DNA of 64,000 nt, from the NCBI GenBank assembly GCA_027919835.1, contig JANVFP010000031.1, positions 62,001 to 126,000 on the forward strand. The letters run 5' to 3'. A program made the position numbers and the translations under genes. Numbering within the stretch: the first letter of the stretch is position 1; every line of letters begins with the position of its first letter. The notes beneath the pieces were generated by a model. It did not search any database and had not been told where the DNA came from. It saw only the letters and a list, made by a program, of their open reading frames with translations. This DNA is from Lentinula raphanica (Eukaryota; Basidiomycota; Agaricomycetes; Agaricales; Omphalotaceae). Shown here one piece after another: positions 49,388 through 61,333 of the stretch.

Positions 49388-49777
49388 CAAACTACCTTAC
49401 GGACCATAGTACAGATGGGATAGATAACAGATTCATAGGGCAAAAGATTAACCATATCCAGCACAAAAGACCATATATATATTATGCAAAAGATTATTTT
49501 GATATAATGCGAAAGATTTTCTTTGTATAATGCGAAACAAAGTCTTTGTATAATGGGAAATATATTCTTTATATGAAGGGAAAGACTACCAAAAACGGGT
49601 GGGAAATGAGATAATATTTGTGCCGTCAAACGGCATTTTATATTGAAGGGAAAGAGTGTACTTTTCGCAGGTAATATGTACTATTTGGGGAAGGAAATTG
49701 AGCAAAAACTACGGGCGTTATATGGCGCTTGTTACTCAAGATTTCCCGACTCGTAAAATTAAGCTCCGCCCCTAGTG
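49388..49777. repeat. Right terminal inverted repeat of the CACTA-like element
   Basis: This 390-base arm is the uninterrupted version of the left arm (47622-48703). One clear difference is in the outer block (gggaaatcttgag against gggaaattttgag) and another is near the inner end. It shows both empty insertion sites of the nested elements. Confidence 0.85.
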
Positions 49778-49825
49778 AATCGTCGCGTCTCGGTCAAGAC
49801 TCAAGACTGGTCAAGACAAGTCAGG

Positions 49826-49831
49826 ACGCGT
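49826..49831. promoter_or_regulatory. MCB-like (ACGCGT) element upstream of the PARP gene
   Basis: A perfect ACGCGT lies about 130 bases before the PARP start codon. A CACGTG E-box (49839-49844) and a TGACTCA AP-1/Gcn4-type site (49862-49868) follow. Binding is inference. Confidence 0.35.
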
Positions 49832-49895
49832 CGCAGACCACGTGATGGGAAGCGCTCTGCATGACTCATTTCCAGCACGTGTAATTGATCGCGTG

Positions 49896-49903
49896 TATAA
49901 AAA
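49896..49903 (+). promoter_or_regulatory. TATA box of the PARP gene
   Basis: TATAAAAA lies 60 bases upstream of the PARP ATG, a fitting place for a TATA element with a short 5' leader. Confidence 0.55.
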
Positions 49904-49962
49904 CGCCCCTAGCTGGCGTTGAGCGCTGAACGTTGTTGACTTTTACATCGAACCCCACCAAC

Positions 49963-52928
49963 ATGCCTCCTCGTAAAAAGACAGCTAATGGCGCTGCTCC
50001 TGCCGCCCCTACTCGATCTAGCTCGCGTACTAAAGCAGCTGCAGCTGCACCTACCGCACCTGCTCCCGTTTCGAAACCCAAATCCAAAGCCAAACGCGCT
50101 CGTACCGGTTCTGACGATGAAGATGAAGCTCCTGCTAAGAAACCCGCGAGCAAGAGAGCAAAGAAATCGCAGCCTGTGGTCGATGAGAAAGATGAAGACG
50201 CTGAGATGGAGGATAAACCCACAAAAATGAAGCAGGTTTGTGCTTGGTGTTCACGTTGACCGTTTTTCATGCGTGGCGAACACTCCATCTCAGGTGATCA
50301 GACGAGGTGCAGCTCCGGTTGACGAAGTATCAGGAAAAGTTTGTATGTGTCATAATTGTTCATCTGTCGACGTCTTTGCTCAAGGACCCGAAGCCACGCA
50401 TCAAGTGTATGCCGACGATGAGGGTGTTTGGGACGCTATGCTTAATCAAACTGACATCGGCGCAAACAAGAACAAGTACGATCTTGTGCTTCATGCACGT
50501 AACACCAATAGACTCAATCTATACTGCATAGGTTCTACGTTCTGCAGCTTTTGCACCCCATCAATAACAATTCTTCCTGCGAACTCTTCACTCATTGGGG
50601 ACGTGTGGGAGAACGAGGACAAACGCAAACGAAGGTAGACCTAAATATTGATTCTTCGATTCTATTTGTTCAAATTCAGTATATAGGGCCCTTTCTCTGC
50701 CTCTGTAGCTGTTAGCGAATTCAAGAAACAGTTCAAAGCAAAGGCCGGTGTAACATGGGAAAACAGGATTGGTATGGAACCCAAGAAAGGTATCTTGTTC
50801 ACTGCTTGGCGTCGATTTTGTATCATGCTCTGAGACATCACTTCAGGCAAATACTTCTTCTTAGGTACCGCTTTTCTCCTTCAAATGCAGTTCGTCTTCA
50901 TGAGTTCGTTTAAGAGCGTGACTATGACGACGACGGGGACGATGGGGATGTCGAAGATAATTCCAAGCCCAAGAGCAAAGGCAAGGGCAAATCGCAAACG
51001 GAGCAACAACCGGTTCCCGAATCCACGCTCAACCCTGAGGTCCAGGTGTGTTGCATCCCAAAAGCGGCTTTTCAGGAAACTTCATGACATTTTATGATAT
51101 CAGGAATTCTGCCGGCTCATATTCAACACTAGCATAATTGACGCCACCTTGTCGTCCATGAACTACGACGCAAACAAACTTCCGTTGGGTAAGTTGAAGC
51201 TGTGTTTCAATAATAACTATCGATGACCAGCAAGCAATCCAGGCAAACTTTCGAAGGCAACCATTCTCAAAGGCTTTGCTGCTCTCAAGGTTAGTTGATG
51301 TCACTAAATCCGCCTAATCATTGTTTGAATCGGATCACAGGCGCTCTCTGAAGTCATCGATAATCCCAATAGTGAGGAGGCGAAGAAATGGGGTGGACAA
51401 CAAGCAGGTTGCGCGGAGCTCACCAACCGTTATTACTCGTATGACATTACCCTAACTATCATTCCGCGAACTAACATGCACCGTACACCAGCATCATTCC
51501 CCACGATTTTGGAAGGAATAAGCCCCCCGCGATCAGTACCCAAAATGCTCTGAAAAAAGTGTGTTCAATTTTCTCTGGACTGTAGCTAAGTGAACAACGA
51601 TGAGGTAGGAACTCGAACTTGTCGACGCTCTGGGAGACATGGTAAGTGAATTTGCTAGGTGTACCTTGCCCGCAACTAACTCGGTCAAAGGAAATCGCCA
51701 CAGAACTCATACAAGCGAGCACTGCTTCAGATAAAGATGGTAATCCTGTCAATCCCCTGGATGCGCAATTCAATTCCCTCGCACTCAACAAGATGGACCC
51801 GGTCGCTCGCAACACCAACGAGTTCAAGATGCTTGAAAAATATATGTCAGATACTCATGGCAAGACTCATGGTCACATCAAAACCAAAATCAAGAACGTC
51901 TACCGAGTCGAAAGGTATGATGATCGATTCTCTACGCCGACTACTCTACGCGGTCAATTATCTGACATATTGATAACTACTTTCCTTGTAGGAGTGCCGA
52001 AACTGAAGCTTGGAAGAACGCTGGACACGACACGCTCCAGAACGAGGAGCGAATGTTACTTTGGCATGGATCCAGAACAACCAATTTCGCCGGTATCTTG
52101 TCGCAAGGTCTCAGAATTGCTCCTCCAGAAGGTGGGTGTTTTTGCATTGCAGTCATTTCAGTGCTCACACCTCCATTTTAGCTCCTGTCAATGGTTATAT
52201 GTTTGGAAAGGGTGTATACTTTGCCGATGTAAGCCTGGTGCTACCTTTCATAACTCATGCATGTCTTGAACCTTTGAGTGTTACAGATGATGTCAAAGGT
52301 TAGTTTTTTCCGGTTGTTCGTATTGACTACTCGGTGGCTAATAGTTTTCCTAGTCCGCAGGCTACTGTTACCCCTTGTAAGACTCTTTTTAGCTCTGGGT
52401 TACTCATTATCTGGAGCTGATGACTGTGTTTAGTTTGAGTGGTGGCATTGGTGTCCTGCTACTTTGTGAAGTAGCTGCCCAACCTTTCTATGAACGTCAC
52501 GATGCGGTATGGTTGCGGCTTCACGTACTCGATCGTTCTTAGAAGCTTCACGTCCTCTGTTTAGGAATACGATGCAGATAAAAATTGCAAGAAGCAAGGG
52601 AAAAGGTTCGTGAACACACGTTCGAAGTCTATCGGAGTGATTGTGAACCATTTTATGATACAGGGCTACAAAAGGTATTGGACACACTGCTCCCACTAAA
52701 TGGAAGGATGCAGGCAAAGCTCTGGATAATGAAGAGCTCGAGGGTTGTATCATGCCCGATGGTCCTTGTGCTGACATTCCAAATCCCCAAGGCTATCTTC
52801 AATACAACGAGGTCAGTAAAATGTTCGAAGCTTGACGAGGTCTCTTCGCAAACTTATGATCTCTCCAGTATATCGTTTATGATGTTGCTCAAATCCGGGT
52901 CAAGTATCTCCTCATGGTTGAGATGTAA
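49963..52928 (+). CDS. Poly(ADP-ribose) polymerase (WGR-PARP type)
   Basis: Nuclear enzyme that makes poly(ADP-ribose) from NAD+ in response to DNA breaks. The N-terminus is basic and disordered ([20 protein letters not shown], then [10 protein letters not shown]). A WGR domain follows, with [12 protein letters not shown] and [17 protein letters not shown]. The helical regulatory domain ([36 protein letters not shown]) leads into the catalytic domain. All three catalytic residues are present: His in [15 protein letters not shown], Tyr in GKGVYFADM and Glu in [16 protein letters not shown]. The domain plan resembles PARP2/PARP3 with no zinc fingers. About fifteen exons; the stop is TAA at 52926-52928. 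It is convergent with the next gene, only 73 bases away. Confidence 0.92.
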
Positions 52929-53001
52929 TGTACTTGTTCTCTATGTACACATATCTGAGCAGACATTTACCATACACAAAATAAATTGCCATCCTGATTT
53001 C

Positions 53002-54837
53002 TCACCATGGTATCTGCTGTTGAACTCCTTCACTTGCCCAAATACCTTGCTGGACAACATTTTTCGCACTCATCACACATCCCTCTAACAGCGGAATTCC
53101 GGAGTAAGCAAACGATCCGCATATCCATATCCCAGGCGTTCGCTCAAGTCCCTCCTTTCCCCTCGCGCCTTGTAACGGACCGAGCCGACTCTTGCCCTGA
53201 CCTGCACTTTGCCACCATCTCCTTCCATACTCTACATTCAGGCCTTCAATCGCCTTCTTGGATTTGACAGTTAGAACAGCTCGCTCCAATGCAGCCACAC
53301 TTAATATCCTGCTTCGTTTTGGTTCAATTATGGGATTCGTGGTTTGATATATTGTCGGTAGATGAGCAGGATAGCCTTCTGGAGGCGTTAAAACATGTGT
53401 CGCCATCGTATAAGAAGACGGCAAACACCGTAAAGACCAAGCGTCTTCTTCTCCGTTCAAGTTTACCTCTTGAGTGTTATCCGGTCCTGAGTCACGATCG
53501 AGAGTGATCAGGTTTAGGTCGCGTTTGTCATGGATATCATTTGGTAATAACGAGGGATCTGTATGGTTGATAACCAAAGTCGAACAATAACTAAACTGAC
53601 GCAAACAGGCAACTTGTTCCTCTGCAGCCCGTTTTTTAGCTTTTGCATGTGGGGGCAGCGACGATATGAATGACTCGAGAAGCGGGACAGCACGAATAGC
53701 TTGAGTTGCGAATATGATGTGGTGAAATCCTGTGTGGACCTGTGTTTTGCCACCAGTTGAGATATGGACTGAGGAGGTAGTCGGGTCATCTGGATCAATC
53801 CGAATGCTAGAGATAGGTGATGATAGATGGATATGTTGAACCCCGGCAATGAGTTTTGCAACGACCTGTTGAACGCCGTTCAGCGCGACATAGTGGTGAT
53901 GTCCTATAGTAAGCCATATATAGTCTGACAACAGATGAAAGGGCAAATATTTGGCATAGAGCGATGAGAGGAGAGCAGAAGTACCTACCTAGGAACTCTT
54001 CAACCGGATGATCGTAGATACTATTTTCCGGAGCTGTACATACAGCAGAAAAGAGCGGGAGAAGAACGTCTTGTGCAAAGGCTACCCAAGCAAGATCTAA
54101 AGATGTCCATCGTGCAACACGCCCCTTAGGGATAGTCAACGTTGACCAAGAACGGAAAGTCATTTCCTCGACATCTCGTGGTCGAAAGACGGGAATTGAC
54201 AGAAACAGGACTCTGATGTACAGAATCAACAGCTTGATACACATCAAAGCGAAGACTCCGTAATTATAAGCATTGGCTGCAGTTGCAAGAGCTGTGGGAA
54301 GGGTGTCTTTGCTTGATCTCATCGACGATGGAATGCTGACGCCTTCGAGTCCAGAATTCCCGTTGTATATCAGGTCCGTCGTGATTCTTCTGGTAGCATC
54401 ACCGGTTTTGGGTAACAAGCGGGAAAATGAGTATGAGAAGTCTGTCTTCCGAAATGAGATCCCAAGATGTTTGTAGAGAGAGATGAGAGTATTGTAATAG
54501 CCTAGACCCACAATAAGCTTGGCAGAAATGGGCACAAGCAATTTGGAGCACAAACCTGTTTGGAAGGACCGCATTGGAACATCGATGCGCCATTTCTGTT
54601 CTCGTCCTGGGTTAGGTAGCGTTATGGAGGAAGAGTCCATTCCCAGTGTCGACGACTAGAATGCACACATGAACACGATGTCAGCTTGGGTGATTGAGAG
54701 GAATAGAATCAACGCACCTTTTCAAATACATGGACCTCGAACTCGACCTCTGAAGACAAACTCCCGGATAGCAGATAAGCAGCTGTCAGGCCTGCTAGTC
54801 CACTGCCTATAACTGCGACCTTGACGACTCGAGGCAT
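53002..54837 (-). CDS. FAD-dependent oxidoreductase (amine-oxidase-like)
   Basis: A flavoprotein of the NAD(P)/FAD-binding Rossmann superfamily. The start ATG at 54837 is followed by RVVKVAVIGSGLAGLTAAYL, with the GxGxxG dinucleotide fold at residues 10-15. Later landmarks are SITLPNPGREQKWRIDVPMR, YYNTLISLYKHLGISFRKTD, HHYVALNGVQQVVAKLI and, near the C-terminus, GIWICGSFAYSGIPLLEGCV, the usual second FAD contact. An internal hydrophobic stretch (ALMCIKLLILYIRVLFLSI) may touch a membrane. It is similar in plan to the flavoproteins found beside cyclopropane-fatty-acid synthases. The substrate is unknown. Four or five exons. Confidence 0.82.
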
Positions 54838-55174
54838 GGGTGTGTAGATGGATTGTCCGCAACGAATCTAGAAATCTGTTTGCCTATGTAGCTTGAGCAC
54901 ACCGAACGAAGGGCTTTTAGTATCGCATTGGAGCTTATACTAGCAGGCAATGTGGAAACACCAGGTAAAAGAAAAAGGAAGAGATCAACATCGAGCGGTT
55001 ATAAAGGATTGATGAAGGACGTGTGTATGACTTCAAGAAGAGTACATATCAATTCAAAGGCTTTCGGGGACCGAAGAGGCCGATTTGTAAAACTTTCGCA
55101 CAAAATTCATATTCAACTTGAAGTTCGAAAAAATCTCGCCGGGTAACAACTGGCAACATACAACGAAAGAAAAA
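54838..55174. other. Intergenic, no supported gene
   Basis: Contains the promoter of the FAD oxidoreductase and the 3' untranslated region of the MFAP1 gene. A short frame at 54928-55146 has no recognisable features. Confidence 0.45.
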
Positions 55175-57066
55175 CTAATATTCTACCCGTCGCCGCTTGT
55201 CTCTCGACTCATACTCTTCAGATAAATCTCGAGATCGTCGTCTCTCACTTCGATAGTTTCGTCGAAGTGGTGACCTCGAACGCGACAACGAGCGAGGTGA
55301 GCGCGATCTTCGACTTGGTCTTCTTGGCGACGTAGACATCCGTCTACCCCCTCGTGAATCTGAGTCTCGGTCTCTGTAACGATCCTGTCGTGGAGACCGG
55401 TCGCGTCTGTGTTTCCAGTTACCGTAAGCCGTCTCCCTCTCATCACGATCTCTACTGGATCTAGGTTCTCTAGGAGGACCACCCCACTGTCGTGAACCAC
55501 CCGGTGCGGCATTGGCTCCAGAACCAGGCTGTCGTGTCAATGGACCGACATTCTGGGGACAATCTAGAGACGAAGGTCAATTCATATGTTATACATTCAT
55601 CACTATCAAAAATTGACCCACCTTTTTTCATATGTGGCCCACCACACAGAAAACAGCCTCCGGTTTCAGTGGACTTGCCACCAGCCTTGACAGGAGCGGT
55701 GCCTCCAAAACCTCCAGTGGCTATAGTGGTATCTTGATCCAATAGATGGGTATATTTTGTTCGACTTCGTTTTCCAAAGTTTTTCACTTGCATAACCTTG
55801 GGAAGGAGTGACACATCCACCGTTGATTCGGTAGCTTCGGTGAAATCGTGTCGTTTGAGAATTTCCTCATCCTGAACGTTTGATGAGTACAACCCGGCTC
55901 GATGGATAGTTAAATGGCATCATACCTGATGGAAAGCTCCTTTATGCCAATACTTTTGTAGGAACTTCTGCTGTCCTTTGGGTTTTTCTTCCCTTAGTTT
56001 CTGTGCTCTCTCAAGATCCTCTCTTAATCGCTGCTCCTCTGGCATAGCTCTCCTTCTCTCGATCTCCTCACGCTCTTGTTCTCTGCGAACTTCTTCTTCC
56101 TTCTCCTTCTTGATACGTGCAAGTTCTCGCAATCTCCATGCTTCGAATTCACCGGCAGGGTCTAAACCATCTGTGTCGTCAATATCCGGAGTTTCTTCCT
56201 CTTTCTCCTCTGGAAACCAAAGGAATGAGCGGAAGTGAAAGTCAAGAAGGAGTAGAACCACTGACTTTCGGCCAGTTCACGTTTGATACTCTCTGCAACT
56301 AAGTCATGGCTTTGTTTTCGTCGCTCTTCGAGTTCTAGTTCCTTGCGTTTAAGTGCCTCTTCAGTGTCTTGAGCTATCTTTTCACGTTCTGCAATAGTTT
56401 CACGATTTCGCCTGAAGGTTGTAATACAATCAGCCGTGAACAGTACTGACAATACACAGTGTAGACGTACTTTGCAACGAAGACCGGTCTAAACTGGAGT
56501 TTCGGTTTCTCTTCCTCTTCCGAGTCACTCTCGTATTCACTGGACTGATTGGAAATGATGAGAGCATAATGAGAAGGCGGTCTCCGAGATCTGACAAGAA
56601 CAAACATACGTCTTCTTCCTCGTCTTGCTCCACCTTCGGTTTGACATCCTCCGAATCTTCCTCAGATTCTACATGAAAACCAGGAACCTGAGCTTAAGCC
56701 AAAAAACTCTTACAAGTTCTTACCTTCATCATCCTCCTCAACCGCCGTCTTCCCAGATTCTTCACGCCCAGCAACAATAACCTTGCCTTCCTTCGAAATA
56801 TTAACATCTCTCAACGCAATATTCATTGACTTCGTTTTCAACACTTCCTTCTTCATCGGCAAATCACCATCCTCTTCGTCCTCGTCTCCTTCCTGTACGA
56901 TCTCTTGTTCTCCGGCAATATTCACATCACCTTCCTCCAACTGAACTTCCTCCTCCTCCTCTTCGGTGTCAGAGTTGGCTCCGACGACATTTTTGGGTGC
57001 TTTGCCCGTCCAGTAGCGAGCAGCAGGCCGTGCCAGACGCGGTGCTTGCTTTGGTTTTGCCGACAT
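55175..57066 (-). CDS. mfap1: MFAP1-like spliceosomal B-complex protein with zinc knuckle and RS-like tail
   Basis: Homologue of MFAP1, a component of the spliceosomal B complex. The N-terminus ([19 protein letters not shown]) is followed by Glu-rich acidic stretches, then [20 protein letters not shown] and a very charged helical region ([20 protein letters not shown]). The conserved end of the MFAP1 domain is [18 protein letters not shown] and [18 protein letters not shown]. Animal MFAP1 stops shortly after this; here the protein continues with a CX2CX3HX4C zinc knuckle ([13 protein letters not shown]) and an Arg/Ser/Asp-rich tail (for example [20 protein letters not shown]) to the stop at 55175. 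Both additions are RNA-binding or splicing-type modules. About seven exons. Confidence 0.88.
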
Positions 57067-57770
57067 GATGAGTTCGGAAATAAGATGTGTTTTGAGTTTC
57101 CATAAGCGCCTGGGCCCACAAGAGCGCCATTCATAGCACGTGGTCTATGAGCCAAGCACAACTTTAAGCAATGCCAATGCGAGTCAAGTTCTAACTTCTG
57201 ATACACAATTTACAATACACGGACACGGGGATCCTACAGGAAGCGCTGCTTGTGCAAGAGCCCCCTGTGTTTGATGTACATCGCGATTGACACTGGTGTT
57301 AATCGGACCAATCGCAAGACACTTACTCTGTACTAGTAGATTGATGATGAGGTCCACTTAGAATTTTGGCATATGTGAAGACTCAGAGAGCAGCAATTCC
57401 GAGGCTCCCCAGTGGGAGAGAGTGATACTCATCGTACTGAATCGATTCGGATCAGATTTGGATGAATCAATATACCTTTAAGTTCAATGATGTCGAATGA
57501 GCATTGAGTTTCGTCTGCTTGTCGAAGCGTGTCTTGAGGTTTTGAGTAACTGGCGTCCTCACATAGTTGCGGTGGCCTCAACGGTATATCATTTGTGTCT
57601 ACTTTACTGAGTCCTGTGTAACGTCCCGAACGTCTCTATGCGCAACATTCAAAAGAGGGACGACGAGAAACAGTCTGGTGTTGGATTCGAGCGATTCACG
57701 TACTGACAGGAAAGTATTACACAAAGTGTAAATTTCATGGAAAGGTAACTCGAGTTAGAGTGGTGGTAGA
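57067..57770. other. Intergenic, no supported gene
   Basis: About 700 bases between mfap1 and ump1, both on the minus strand. It should hold the mfap1 promoter and the ump1 3' untranslated region. No tRNA or other RNA gene was recognised. Confidence 0.45.
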
Positions 57771-58410
57771 CTAGATGCGATGTTTCTTCTCCATATCATG
57801 ACGAATGTCGAGCGGAGGCCCGTTCAATGGTCCTAGATGAATGCGGCTGATTAGAATGGGGCTGTGATACGAAGGCAATTCGATCTGACCCGCAAAGACG
57901 TCGACTGGTTCTATGGATTCATCGCGGCCCATTAGAATATCCAACTGGAGATTGGTTTGAGGCAGCAGAGACATGTGCGGATTCTACTGAACGATGAGCA
58001 AACGATCAAGGTCGTTGGGAAATGTTGCCTACTACGCCAACGATCTTTCTCTCCATAAGTATTCTCATGGGTGCATGAAGACCATGAGTGTTCCGCATCA
58101 TTGTAAGCTTCAGATTATCTTGTGTTTCTTCCCACTTTGACAAAGAGGCGTTATATCAACGATCCAAACGACTAGCACAAATCGTATCACGTTACATTCT
58201 GGAGTCTATCTTTCAAGGTTCCCTCTGTCTTCACCTCTGTGGCAATTGTACGGGGACCATATCGTAACGTGTCGTGTAGACCAAGACTGTTGGAAGTTTG
58301 CGCGACGGAGGCGGCCTTTGGGGCGCTACCAGGGACAATCCGGAAGGAGGGATCCTAGCAGTTATCTTACTCAGTCTGTAGGAATACCAATAGACAGTTG
58401 TACATACCAT
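57771..58410 (-). CDS. ump1: Proteasome maturation factor Ump1 (POMP)
   Basis: Short-lived chaperone that helps assemble 20S proteasome half-cores and is then degraded as the first substrate. Exons: 58410-58408 (the ATG alone), 58354-58196, 58134-58036 and 57983-57771. They sum to 474 bases, or 157 residues, close to the family size. Recognisable blocks are SNSLGLHDTLRYGPRTIATE, the family signature MMRNTHGLHAPMRILMERKI and NPHMSLLPQTNLQLDILMGR. The first coding exon carries only the start codon, followed by GTATGT; the next exon opens DPSFRIVPGS. Confidence 0.9.
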
Positions 58411-58689
58411 GATGAAGTGTTGTGAGATGGTGTAGGGTGTAGTAAGAGAAGAAGGATGAACGCGTAACCCCCAGATGTGTTATATTCACATGACCTTCAA
58501 ATAATATCTCCGTAAGATCCTTGCGCTTTCGTTCCTTTAACCCAGACTGCCATCATCTTGGGCAACTGCTCCCAATTCCAGTCCAGTTCTCAAATCATCT
58601 CTCTAAATTTGTTTTGGAGGATTCAAGTCCTGCACACTTTGCTTAATCCTACCAAATCTTAGAGCTCATAGCTCTTGCCATTCGCTGCT

Positions 58690-61333
58690 ATGACTTCTCG
58701 ACCTTCACGGTCTGCCAGCATTCCTATCCCGAGAAGCTCCGCGTCCACGTCGCCTACGAGGAACATAGAATCCGTCATATCCATCCCTTTCATCAATTCC
58801 GGTGGTAGACCTCGTCTGCAAAGCTCGGGCTCTCGTACCGTTTCCGATGACCATCGCGGTGTAGTAGCCCACGGTGTGCGTGGAAGCACAGCTAGCTCGT
58901 CCTTCAGTACCTCCCCTGTAAGGGCTACCGCAAGGTCCTTTACTCAACCTGCTGGCTCTCATTTTCGCTCTCCAGCACGACCGGTCACTACTCACGAGCC
59001 CCGAATCATACACGCTGATTCATCGCGCATCATCGATTCTTCATGTTTACCATCTTCTTCTACCTCTTCCGTACGAACAAGAAGAACCAGCACAACTGGT
59101 GCTCCAGCTTCCGGCATGCAACGAACCCGTTCTACATCCGGAATACATTCAACTCCCTCTCCTATCTCATTCCCTCGACCTACCTACCTTGACCATTCGT
59201 CTTTCAAACATCTGCTTCAAGTTGATACTCAAGACACCCTTCTTAGCATGAACACTGAGGCTGGAACAAAGCCTACATTATCTGACAACGAAGAAGACAG
59301 CAGTGTCAGCCCTCCCCCAAGTAGACCTGCGGTGATTTCCATTGCCTCTCCTGACGAAGTGATGAAACTGCCAACACGATGGAGCTATGAATCCCGTAGT
59401 AGTTTATTAAGTCTATCAGAGAACGGACGAGAACTCAGTTTTCAAGGTATTTACCCGTCCTGTCGTCCCATGTCAAGGTTCCTGCTTACTCACCGTTACA
59501 CAGGTCAAAATTGCAATGGAGATAGAGATGCTGCCGCCGCTCGGTCCATACAACCAATCCCCCCGGCGTGTGGTATATATTATTATGAGGTAGAAATCCA
59601 CAGCAAGGGACAAAAGGCGTCAGTGAAACTACTTATCCTCGATAAGTATAAGTCTAAACTCATTTGTTCGCAGACACATAAGCGTTGGGTAAGACTTGGA
59701 TTTCTAAGAGTCATAATATTCATCTCACACTCCTTACATGATCTTCAGCTTTGCTGGTCCAGATGTCAAGCCCTCACGTCTCCCGGGTTGGGAGCCTTCT
59801 TCCTGGGGATACCATGGCGATGATGGATGTTCATTTGCAGCAGAGCGCCACGGAACACCTTACGGACCCACGTTTGGATGTGAGTACCGCATATCTCCCC
59901 CTTGATTCATATATTGATATTGAACACAATCGGCAGTGGGCGACGTCGTCGGTTGTGGGATTGACTTCAGCACCAATCGCGCCTTTTTCACCAAGAATGG
60001 CACCTATCTGGGTGAATAAAATCACGCTCCAATCCACTTCCTTACTCGTGGTAACTGTTTTCTCCCATTTATTTTGTAGGATCCGTCTTCGAGAACGTTG
60101 GTAAATATACACCGATCCACCCTGCTGTCGGTCTGCAGCATGTCGGGGAATCCGTCAAAGTCAACTTCGGCCATGAAAAATTCCTTTTTGACATTGACTA
60201 CTATGTTCTTCAAGAACGTCAGAAGACGTGGGCGAGGATTATGAGTCGGCCGCTTGATCCGACACTGTTCCGTTCCCCAGCGATGAGCGATGGGACCGAT
60301 GGGACCGATGGGGACGTGGAGCCGTTGTTGCCTGAGGTATCCGAGGAGCAAAGCAAACATACCATAAATAAGCTTGTGCTTTCGTATTTGGCACATCATG
60401 GATATGTGAAGACGATGAAAGCGTTCCAGAATCAAACTCGGAATACTTCAGAAGAAACACCTTCATCGCCCCCCTCCTTTGACGATGATGTTGAAATGGA
60501 TGGTATAATCGGTCCTTCAACCCCTCCTCTTTCCACCAATGCATTCGAAGCCGACATTGAGTCACGGACACAAATCGTCAATTGCGTCCTTGCGGGTGAC
60601 ATCGATGCCGCTCTAGCGAAGACCAGACAGCACTATCCCAGTGCGTTGGATGCCGAGGAAGGTGTCATGTTCGTCAAGCTCAGGTGTCGTAAATTCGTCG
60701 AGCTCGTACTGGAGTCGGCCGAACTGGAGAAAAAGATGAAAGCGGTGGCAAGCAAAGAGGCATTCAAGGAGGAGGATCATATGGGTATGATGGACGTCGA
60801 TGGCGACGGCGACAGCATGGTTTCTGAGTCCGTCATCGCTAACGGGAGTGCGCGGATGTCGGGGTACGACCCAGAGCGTTCTTCCGGAATCACGGAACTC
60901 CAAGTGGTCACTCGCCAGTATGAGGCAGCACTGAACTCTGCTTTAGCCTACGGTCAAAGCTTGGACAATGATTTTAAAATCACACATAATCTCGCAATCA
61001 AGAACATCTTCACCCAAACATTCGCTATCCTATCCGTTTCTGATCCATTGTCCGCGGGAGGATCAATTACTGAGGTTGCGGGATATAATGCGCGGGTTCA
61101 ACTGGCCAATGAACTTAACCAAGCTATCCTTCGTAGGTTTCTCCGAATAGTTCCGCGATCGGTTCAAGTTCATCATTCAATTCTGATTTTTTGTAGGCTC
61201 GCAAGGACGACCGAGTAATCCTGCTTTAGAGATGATGTATCGTCAAACGGCGGTATGCCTTCTTCACCTTGGCTTGTCTCAAGTGGGAGCAGCAGCGTTC
61301 GCGAATATGCAGAAGGAATTACTCGATGCTTGA
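58690..61333 (+). CDS. gid1: Gid1/Vid30 (RanBP9/10-like) subunit of the GID/CTLH ubiquitin ligase
   Basis: Scaffold subunit of the GID/CTLH E3 ligase, which in yeast degrades gluconeogenic enzymes. The N-terminus is a long Ser/Thr/Pro-rich region starting MTSRPSRSASIPIPRSS. A SPRY domain follows: GIYYYEVEIHSKGQKAHISV, GFAGPDVKPSRLPGWEPSSW, GYHGDDGCSF and ENVGKYTPIHPAVGLQH. Next come LisH (NKLVLSYLAHHGYVKTMKAF) and CTLH (RTQIVNCVLAGDIDAALAKT and FVKLRCRKFVELVLES), then a CRA region ending GAAAFANMQKELLDA at the TGA 61331-61333. The ATG at 58690 is the first in frame. Several exons, one of them very short around ISVG near 59672-59687. Confidence 0.9.

Larger units (their letters stand above)
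47622..49777. mobile_element. CACTA-like non-autonomous DNA transposon, host of two nested elements
   Basis: The ends are CACTAGGGGCGG at 47622 and its exact complement CCGCCCCTAGTG ending at 49777. Flanking bases are AAT on both sides (47619-47621 and 49778-49780), a 3-base target duplication. CACTA termini with a 3-base duplication are the hallmarks of the EnSpm/CACTA superfamily. The inverted arms are about 390 bases and differ at very few positions, so the insertion is recent. The left arm is lengthened by two younger insertions that the right arm lacks; removing both with their target duplications leaves 389 bases against 390 in the right arm. The interior (48704-49387) carries no transposase I can recognise. 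Confidence 0.85.
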
